This document shows positions 8,187 to 15,800 of a DNA stretch of 64,000 nucleotides, in pieces. How positions within the stretch are numbered: position 1 is the first letter of the stretch; every line of letters starts with the position of its first letter. The position numbers and the translations under genes are program-made. The notes beneath the pieces were generated by a model, which had not been told where the DNA came from, did no database searches, and was given only the letters and a program-made list of their open reading frames with translations. Source of the stretch: CAZEAP01 sp964510315 (GTDB lineage Bacteria > Planctomycetota > Brocadiia > SM23-32). The stretch is from positions 124,001 to 188,000 of the forward strand of contig CAZEAP010000002.1 in assembly GCA_964510315.1 (NCBI GenBank), in the 5' to 3' direction.

Positions 8187-10250
8187 ATGGTGTGCGAGGA
8201 AGCCGTCCGGATCGCCGGCGCGTCCATCCCCGTCTTCTCGGTCAACACCCTCGTGGTGGGGAGCGGTGCCGCGGGGCTGGCCTGCGCGGTGCGCCTTGTT
8301 GCGGAGCTGGAGCGCTGCGGCTGCCCCGAGCCCGCCGAGCGGGTGGCCCTGCTGACTCACGGCCTCGGGACCGGCACCTCCCGGAACGCGGGCTCCGACA
8401 AGCAGACTTACTACAAGCTGGGGACCGATCCGGCCACGCCCGATACCGTCCTCGATCTCGCTCGCACGCTGAAGGCCGGCGGCTGTGTGCACGGCGACGT
8501 CGCCCTCGCCGAGGCGGCCAACTCGCTCCGCTGTTTCCACCACCTGGTGGAGATCGGCGTTCCCTTCCCCCACAGCAAAGAGGGCACGTTCGTCGGATAC
8601 AAGACCGACTTCGACCCCAGTCGCCGGGCCACGTCCGCCGGCCCATGGACTTCTCGTTTCATGGTGGACGGACTCCTGGGCGAACTTCGCGACTGCGGCG
8701 TGCGCGTCTTCGAGCGGCATCACATGCTGTCGATAATCGTCGACGAGGACGGCACCGCCTGCGGCGCCCTGTGCGCCGACATGGAAGGGGGGGAGGCCGG
8801 GGGAAACCGGCTCGTCCTGTTCCGTGCCGCGAATGTTGTGGTTGCCGGCGGCGGGCCGGGCGAGCTGTTCGAGATGTCGGTTTATCCCCGCGGCCAGATG
8901 GGGCCCTACGCGGCCCTGCTGGAGGCCGGTGCCGCCGCCCATAACCTGACCGAGCTGCAGTTCGGCCTGGGTTCGCTCCAGCCGCGCTGGAACCTGTCCG
9001 GAACCTACCAGCAGGTGATACCCCGCTACTTCAGCACGGCGCCGGACGGGGGAGACGTGGAGGAATTCCTCAACCCCTGGTTTGACTCCATGGCGGAACT
9101 TGCCACCAGCGTTTTTCTGAAAGGCTACCAGTGGCCGTTCGATCCGGAAAAGCTTCCCGGCTCCTCGCTCATCGACGTGCTGGTGCAGCGGGAGGTGACG
9201 CAGCGGGGGCGGCGCGTGTTCCTGGATTTCCGCCGGAATCCGGTGGCAACAGGGGGGCTTGAGGAGTTCGAGCTGGATGATCTGGGCGAGGAGGCCCGCG
9301 CTTACCTGGCCAAATCCGGCGCCGACCAGGCCACCCCCGTTGAGCGGCTGGCCCACATGAATCTCCCCTCCGTCGAGCTTTACCGGCAGATGGGCGTGGA
9401 CCTTGCAGAGGAGCCGCTTGAGGCGGGCGTCTGCTGCCAGCACTGCAACGGGGGCTTCGCCGTGGACTGGTGGTGGGAGTCCACCGTGCCGCATCTGTTC
9501 GTGATCGGCGAACTGGCCGGCACCCATGGTATCAGTCGGCCCGGAGGGGCCGCGCTGAACGCCGGCCAGGTCGGCGCCCTGAGGGCCGCGCAGCGCATCG
9601 CGCACGTCTATCACGGAGAGCCGGTTCCTTCCCCGCAGTTTCACCGCGCGGTGCGGCGGGAGGTGGAGAGGTGTTTCGAACGGATTGAGGCCACCCGCAG
9701 GGCCGCCGACGGGGCGCCGAGCTGCGAGCAGGCCCGCTCCGAGGTCCGGCGCCGGATGAGCCGGAACGGCGGCATGCTCCGCTCCGGGGAAGGGGTCAAG
9801 CAGGCGCTGGAGGCCGCCCGCGAGCAGCGGGCGCGGATGCGCCGAGAAGGCCTCCGCACGCAACGCGGTTGGCTGGAGGCCGCCCGGACGCATGAACTCG
9901 TGCTGGCCCAGCTCGCCTTCCTGGAGGCCGTTCGGGCGATGCTCGAGCGGGGCGCGGGATCGCGCGGCTCCCACCTGGTGTTGGATCCCGCCGGGAGACT
10001 GCCGCATCCGGGGCTGGAGGAGCACTGGCGGTTCCTGCCGGAGAATGAGGAGTTGAGGGAGGAGATTCTCCGCGTGCGGTACGACGCTGCCGAGGACCGA
10101 TTCGGGGTGGAGACGGTTCGGCCCCGGCCGATCCCGGAAAGTGAGCACTGGTTCGAGCAGGCGTGGTCGCGTTTCCGCAGCGGGGAGGTGTTCCGGGAAC
10201 GGGACGGGGACACCCCCCGCGCCTCCCGGGAGCCCGACGGCAAGGAATGA
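8187..10250 (+). CDS. FAD-dependent oxidoreductase, succinate dehydrogenase/aspartate oxidase flavoprotein family
   Basis: A 687-residue cytoplasmic flavoprotein. The N-terminal dinucleotide-binding motif is VGSGAAGLACAVRL, and the second FAD contact GTSRNAGSDKQTYY resembles the fumarate reductase/L-aspartate oxidase family. A GELAGTHGISRPGGAALNAGQ segment closes the FAD domain. The last 170 residues are helical, as in the capping C-terminal domain of SdhA and NadB. The start at 8187 lies just after the SDR stop (ATG with GAGGAG about 14 bases upstream). No iron-sulfur or cytochrome partner is next door, so the electron acceptor is unknown. Confidence 0.8.
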   Translation: MVCEEAVRIAGASIPVFSVNTLVVGSGAAGLACAVRLVAELERCGCPEPAERVALLTHGLGTGTSRNAGSDKQTYYKLGTDPATPDTVLDLARTLKAGGCVHGDVALAEAANSLRCFHHLVEIGVPFPHSKEGTFVGYKTDFDPSRRATSAGPWTSRFMVDGLLGELRDCGVRVFERHHMLSIIVDEDGTACGALCADMEGGEAGGNRLVLFRAANVVVAGGGPGELFEMSVYPRGQMGPYAALLEAGAAAHNLTELQFGLGSLQPRWNLSGTYQQVIPRYFSTAPDGGDVEEFLNPWFDSMAELATSVFLKGYQWPFDPEKLPGSSLIDVLVQREVTQRGRRVFLDFRRNPVATGGLEEFELDDLGEEARAYLAKSGADQATPVERLAHMNLPSVELYRQMGVDLAEEPLEAGVCCQHCNGGFAVDWWWESTVPHLFVIGELAGTHGISRPGGAALNAGQVGALRAAQRIAHVYHGEPVPSPQFHRAVRREVERCFERIEATRRAADGAPSCEQARSEVRRRMSRNGGMLRSGEGVKQALEAAREQRARMRREGLRTQRGWLEAARTHELVLAQLAFLEAVRAMLERGAGSRGSHLVLDPAGRLPHPGLEEHWRFLPENEELREEILRVRYDAAEDRFGVETVRPRPIPESEHWFEQAWSRFRSGEVFRERDGDTPRASREPDGKE

Positions 10251-10254
10251 GAAA

Positions 10255-10467
10255 TGCCGCCGGGGCGGCAAAGTACGGCGCAGCAGAACGGCGAGATGCG
10301 TTCGGCGCCGGAAGACAAGGCGCCTCAGCATGACAATCTGCGGGACGCCGCCCAGGATGTCTTTCTGAGCGAGCGCATTCTCAGCGAGCGAAGAATCTCT
10401 TAGTTCGGTCCAACGCGCAGTGGCCGCCGGGCCGATTTGACTGCCGAGGGATGCTTTCTTCAGGGCA
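10255..10467. repeat. MITE-like dispersed element, copy B (rearranged)
   Basis: This copy shares modules R (10287-10334) and L (10356-10405) and the right terminus TTTCTTCAGGGCA (10455-10467) with copies A and C. The module order is R then L, and the left terminus is missing. This could arise by deletion within a tandem dimer. The gene-free region 10251-10664 holds this copy, then the short tandem repeats described at 10537-10692; nothing else is recognisable. Confidence 0.65.
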
Positions 10468-10536
10468 GCGTCAAGGGTCAAGGGACGGCTTTGCTATGCG
10501 GCTCGAGCCCCCATATGCCACGCCCCTTTCTTGTTT

Positions 10537-10692
10537 GATCCGTGTAAATCAGTGTTGATCTGTGTCTGAATTCCGTTGCAGACCGTGGGAGGAGCCGGTG
10601 CGGGACGGCAGAGAAAGGCTGGCATGCGGGGACGTAGAGACCCGTCTTGCCGCCGTCGTTCTGATCAGCGTCGATCCGCGTCCGTCTGCGGC
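10537..10692. repeat. Two clusters of degenerate 10-11 bp tandem repeats
   Basis: At 10537-10569 there are three near-repeats (GATCCGTGTAA, ATCAGTGTTG, ATCTGTGTCTG). At 10663-10692 there are three GC-shifted versions (GATCAGCGTC, GATCCGCGTC, CGTCTGCGGC). The second cluster contains the stop codon and last codons of the TolC-like gene, so that protein's extreme C-terminus is repeat-derived. Similar interspersed short repeats are common in environmental bacterial genomes. Confidence 0.55.
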
Positions 10693-12323
10693 TCCCCTTC
10701 GTTTTGGGACACCGGGACGGGCCTGTCGGGGAAGGCTGGGCGGAGGGAGACCGGTTCGGTGCCCGGTGCCTTGACGCCGCGCCGCTCCAGCAGGGAGCCC
10801 TCCACCCGGTAAAGCTCCACCAGGGCTTTGAGGAGATTGACGCGGGCCTCGACCTCGGCGATTCGGCTCTCCACCAGGTCCCTTTGCGCCTGGGCGACGA
10901 GGAAGGAAGTGGACTTCCCGAGGCCCAACTTCTCCTCTTCCGCGCGCAGTGACTCCTCGCGGTAGCGGCGCGTGGCGGCCGTAGCAGCCACCTGCTGGCG
11001 GGCGCGTTCGACCTCGATAAGGGCGGAGCGCACCTGCACCTGTATGGCGTGCTCGAAGTTGCGGAGGGCGGCCAGGGCCTCCCCGCGTCGCCGCACGGCG
11101 CGCCGATGGCGGGCCCGGGGTGCGCGGTTTCCGACGGGAAACTCGAAGTCCAGCACCCCCCGTGCGTTGTATCGGTCGTTCTCTACGTCGCCGAGGGAGC
11201 CGGAAAAGGTCTCCCCTTCTCCACTCTTTCCGAGCTGCACGAAGAAGTCGAGCTTCGGAAGAAGGCCGTTCTTGGTCTTCACCACCTCCAGGTCCCCGCG
11301 CTTGACCTGTATGCGGGCCTCGTTGAGGTCGGGCCGCATCCGGAGGGCCAGCTTAACGCGCTGGTCGCGTTCGTCCAGTTCGACCTCCGGCGCCGTGGGT
11401 TCATCGAGGAGGTGGAGCTCGCGGCCCCACAGCTCCGGCACCTCGGGGTTGATCAGCCGGAGCAGTTCCAGGCGGGTCCTCAGCATTTCGCTGCGGGCGT
11501 TGATCAGTTCTTCCTTCCGCAGGGCGACCTCCGAGAGGGCGGCGGCGCGTTCGCTCTGAGGGAGTTTGCCCACGCTGATGCGTTCCTCCGTCTCCCGGAG
11601 CTGCTGTTGGGCGAGCTGCAGGGACTCGGTGAAGATCTCCAGACGGCGCCGGGCAAGCACGAAGTCCCAGCTTTTGGACTCAACCGATGCCACCAGCGAT
11701 TCGGCGGCCGCACGGACCTCGTACTTCGACGCCTGGGTGTCCAAACGCGCCTGCCGGAGGCTTGCCAGGTTCACGTCGCTGCCGTAACCCCTGAGCAGAG
11801 ATTGGGTTACGGTGAGGCCGGCCTGGATCGTGTGGCTTCCCTGCCGGCTGAAGTCTCCGTGGGCCAGGGAGCGCTGCCACTGCGCGGTCAGGTTCAGTTG
11901 GGTGCCGAGGGGGAAGAACTGGGAGAGTGCCGCCGCCACGGCCGCCTCCGTGATGGTGACGTCTTCTATTCCGCTAAGGGGGAACTCCGCCTCCTGCTCC
12001 GTCCGCTCCCGGGCGGCCTGGGCGCGGGCGCGCAACAGAGGGTCGAAGCGGGCCAGCTCCTCCTGCTCGAAGGTGCGCTGAATACCCGGAGCCAGCCGTT
12101 CGACGCGAAAGGAGCGGTTGTTCTGAAGTGCCCGAACAACGGCTTCATCGAGGGTAAGGCTGACGGGACCCTCCGGCGGCAGCGCCTCAGCCGGCGGAGC
12201 GGGGCTTATCACCACCGAACGCGGTTCAACGGGTTCCACGTAGGCCGGGGCCGTGCAGCCTGCCAATGCCAGTGCGGCCAACAGCGAGGTAAGGACAGTT
12301 GGGAATTCTCCGTCTCGTTTCAT
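10665..12323 (-). CDS. TolC-family outer-membrane efflux lipoprotein
   Basis: A 552-residue protein. The N-terminus has a lipoprotein signal with lipobox LAGC (Cys23), then a Pro/Val-rich linker and two copies of the long-helix outer-membrane efflux (OEP) domain, ending in coiled coil. The segments GYGSDVNLASLRQARLD and ARQQVAATAATRRYREESL are characteristic of the TolC periplasmic helices. It should trimerise as an outer-membrane channel with periplasmic HlyD-like adaptors, four of which are encoded downstream on the other strand. The last codons fall in a short-repeat cluster. It is divergent from the giant clostripain-like gene. Confidence 0.88.
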   Translation of the reverse strand: MKRDGEFPTVLTSLLAALALAGCTAPAYVEPVEPRSVVISPAPPAEALPPEGPVSLTLDEAVVRALQNNRSFRVERLAPGIQRTFEQEELARFDPLLRARAQAARERTEQEAEFPLSGIEDVTITEAAVAAALSQFFPLGTQLNLTAQWQRSLAHGDFSRQGSHTIQAGLTVTQSLLRGYGSDVNLASLRQARLDTQASKYEVRAAAESLVASVESKSWDFVLARRRLEIFTESLQLAQQQLRETEERISVGKLPQSERAAALSEVALRKEELINARSEMLRTRLELLRLINPEVPELWGRELHLLDEPTAPEVELDERDQRVKLALRMRPDLNEARIQVKRGDLEVVKTKNGLLPKLDFFVQLGKSGEGETFSGSLGDVENDRYNARGVLDFEFPVGNRAPRARHRRAVRRRGEALAALRNFEHAIQVQVRSALIEVERARQQVAATAATRRYREESLRAEEEKLGLGKSTSFLVAQAQRDLVESRIAEVEARVNLLKALVELYRVEGSLLERRGVKAPGTEPVSLRPAFPDRPVPVSQNEGEPQTDADRR

Positions 12324-12454
12324 CGCTTTTTTGCCTTGCCCACTGCTTTCTCTTTTCCGATTGCGGGCCGTGCCGGCCCGTCGGGATGCTCTCCGAAGGG
12401 CAAAGGTCGGCAGTGAGCCCGGTTCTGTCCAGGGCTTTTCTCCGGCGTCGAGTC

Positions 12455-12512
12455 CACGGGCGCCCCGGGCCTCCGGAAGGGCTTACAGCGGAGGAGCCGG
12501 GCGGTGCCCGTG
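12455..12512. other. Strong intergenic hairpin of unknown role
   Basis: Nested inverted repeats fold as CACGGGC (12455-12461) with GCCCGTG (12506-12512), enclosing CCCGG/CCGGG and CCTCC/GGAGG arms and a roughly 15-base loop. There is no U-run, so it is not a canonical terminator. It lies in the 483-base gap between the divergent TolC-like and giant genes and may be a structured leader of the former. Apart from this and the promoter at 12655, the gap has no recognisable feature. Confidence 0.4.
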
Positions 12513-12654
12513 ACTGCGCGCGGCCGGCCCACCCACGGGGAGCATTTATACAGGCGAGAGGCCGAATGAATCAAGTGCGGCGAAGCCCGTGCCGCGTTCC
12601 GGTTGCTTCCACGAGGGGGCGACCAGGCAGGGCCGCGGACCGGCTTGAAAACAC

Positions 12655-12683
12655 TTGACAGTGCTTGCGCGTATGGTTACACT
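12655..12683 (+). promoter_or_regulatory. Sigma70-type promoter of the giant clostripain-like gene
   Basis: TTGACA (12655-12660) and TACACT (12678-12683) are 17 bases apart. The predicted start leaves a leader of about 115 bases before the ATG at 12807. Confidence 0.55.
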
Positions 12684-12806
12684 TGCGCACGTGGGTAACT
12701 GGCGGGTTCTGTGAATGCATCTCAGGGCTGCTGTGTATGCCGTCGGTGCCCATGTTGGGCGTGGAAGTGATGGCGTATGCTCGGAAAAACCCGGGAGGAG
12801 AACCAC

Positions 12807-15800
12807 ATGATATCTCAGGGATCGACGGGGTCCGGTTCAGCTGCCGACAGGGTGTCTTTGTCGCTGGAGCCGCTGGAACGTCGGCTTCTGCTCCAGGCCG
12901 ACTGGACCTTTATGGTTTACATGGACGCGGATAACGACATGGAGTCGGACGCCATCACAGATTTCCTGGAGATGGCCCACGTCAACACCGGTCCCAGCGT
13001 AAACATCGTGGCCCAGCTCGACCGCGTCAGTGGCTTTTCCACCTCCTTTGACAACTGGACCGACACCCGCCGCGGCGCCATCAACCAGGGCGACGAGCCG
13101 GACCTGACCTGGGGGAGCAGCATAGGGGAAGCCAACATGGGCGACCCCGCCACCCTCAGCAGCTTCATCGACTCCGTCCTCTCCACCCCCGCCTACGATG
13201 CCCATAGCTACGCGTTGATCCTGTGGAATCAGGGAGAAGGCTGGACGGAGATGTGCATCGACGATACGGATGCGGACTCCCTGGAACTGCCCGAGATCGG
13301 CACCGGCATCAGCAACGGGATAAGCCCGTTCCCGGGGGTCGGCAAACTGGACGTGATAGGCTTCGACGCCTCCCTGATGAGCATGATAGAGGTGGGCCAC
13401 GAGGTGAAGGACCTGGGACGCTTTATGGTGGGCACCGAGGGGAACGTAGAACAGGCTCACCTTCCCTACGATGACATATTCGAGGCCCTCGCCGTCACTC
13501 CCGACATGACGGCGGCGGAGGTCGCCGACCTGATGGCCGCCGAGTATTACGAGGAGTTCGCCGGCAACGGCGTGAGTATGGGTTCGATCGACCTGATAGA
13601 GCTGGGAACGCTCTCCACGGCTATGGACACCCTGGCCACGGAGATGGAGTTGAACAGCACGGGGGCCGACCGCTCGCTCATAGCGGACCACCGGCTGGAT
13701 TCTCCTTCCTTCGGCACCGCTTCCAAGCGAGACCTCGGCATCTTCCTGTCGGCCATGGCCGGGGACGCGAACCTGACCACCAGCATCCAGAACGCCGCCG
13801 CAGACGCCTTCAGCGCTTACCAGAGTTCCATCGGCTCCTTTTACGGTGACAGCGGCCAGGGGACCGGCCTCTCGATCTACTTCCCCCACCGGGGGGACAG
13901 TGTCGATGCCAATTACGTCGCGCTGGACTTCTCTTCCGACACGGGATGGGACGAGTTCCTCAGCTTCTGGACCGCTCCCCCGCAGCAGGACTGGACCTTC
14001 ATGTTCTACATGTGCGGGGACAACAACCTGGAACAGCTCGCCCTGGAGGACTTCCTCGAGATGTCCCGCGTCGGATCGTCCAACGACGTCAACATCGTCG
14101 TGCAGTTGGACCGTTCCACCGGCTACACGGACAGCTATGGGGACTGGACGGACACGCGCCGTGGACTGGTCAGGCTGGGAGATATTCCCGACGACCAGTG
14201 GGGCAGCAGCATCGGCGAGACCAACATGGGCGACCCCGCCACGTTGAGCGCTTTTGTCAACTGGGCCATAGGAACCTATCCCGCCGACCGTTACTCCCTG
14301 ACCCTCTGGAACCACGGGGACGGTTGGCCGGGAGTGATCTTCGATGACGACACCGGCACCAGCGAGCCGGCTTCTCCCCAGGACATCGTTACGGCCGATT
14401 TCAACGGCGACACCATACTGGACCTGGCCGTGCCCAACGCCGCCGACAACAGCGTGGCCGTTCTCACCGGTGTGGGCGACGGCACCTTCAGCTCCCCGGC
14501 CATCTACGATGTCGGCGAGCTGCCTTCCGCTATCGCTGCGGGCGATTTCGATGACGATGGTGACACTGACCTCGCCGTTACCAATGCCGGCGACGACACC
14601 GTGAGCATCCTGACCAACACCGGCGGCCTGTTTACCACTACGGAGCTGGAGGTCGGTGACAGGCCTTCGGCAGTTGTCGCCGAAGACCTGGACGGGGACA
14701 GCGTCGCCGACCTGGCCGTGGCGAACGAGAACGACGATACGGTCAGCGTGCTGCTCAACGACGGGACCGGCGCCTTTGCCGCTCCCGTGGACTATTCGGT
14801 AGGCGACGCCCCGGGCTTCATGGCAGCGGCCGACTTCGACGGAACGAACGGCTCCGACCTGGCCGTTGCCAACAGAGACGACGGCACCGTGAGCATCCTC
14901 CTGAACGACGGGGTGGGCGTCTTCGCGGCGGCGGGCACCTCGCCGGAGGCCGTCGGCACTGAACCCGTCTGGGTAGAGGCGGGGGACCTGGACGGGGACG
15001 GCAATATTGACCTGGTGGTTACCAACCGGGCGGATGACAACCTGAGCCTGCTGGCGGGAGACGGCACAGGCGATTTTGCGGCGAAGCCGACGGTGGCGGT
15101 CGGCGATCAGCCGACCTCGGTGACCATCGCCAATTTCGATGAAAGCGTTGACGACCCCGACACCGTGGACCTTGCGGTAACCAACGCCGGAGACGACAAC
15201 GTTACTGTTCTGCTCGGGTACGGGGATTTCACCTTCCAGCCGGCCCGCACCTACGCTGCCGGTGACGCTCCGATCGCCCTGACTCACGGCGACTTTAACG
15301 GCGATACTCACATCGACCTGGCCGTGGCCAACGAGGGCAGCGACGACGTTACGGTGCTCCTCAACAACGGCCCCGGCACCTTCGCCGAACCGGTCGATTA
15401 CGCCACGGACGACCGGCCGTCGGCGCTCAGACTTGCGGACATGGACCAGGACGCCAACGGCGTGCTCGACCTGGTCGTCGCCGAGAGCGGCACGGCCGAC
15501 GAGATCGGGATACTTCTGGGGGTCGGAGACGGCACCTTCGGCGCGCGGACCGACTTCAGCGTTGGGGAGGACAATCCGGTTTCGGTGGCCACGGCCGATT
15601 TCGACGGCGACGGCTACCCGGACGCGGCGACCGCCAACCGGGCTTCCGACAGCGTCCAGATCATGCTGAACGACGGCCTGGGCGGACTGACCGCGGGCAA
15701 CACCTACACCGTGGGGCACGCTCCCGTCTCGATCACCATGGGGCAGTTCGACGGCGGTGGCACGGTTGACCTGGCGGTGGCGAACTTCAGGGACGATTCG

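Noticed and set aside
12410..12530. Possible RNase P or SRP RNA (GGAAGG loop on one strand, ACAGAACC on the other)
   Set aside because: The conserved opening block of RNase P is absent within the needed distance, and the SRP internal loop motif (AGCAG) does not match. It is listed only as a hairpin.
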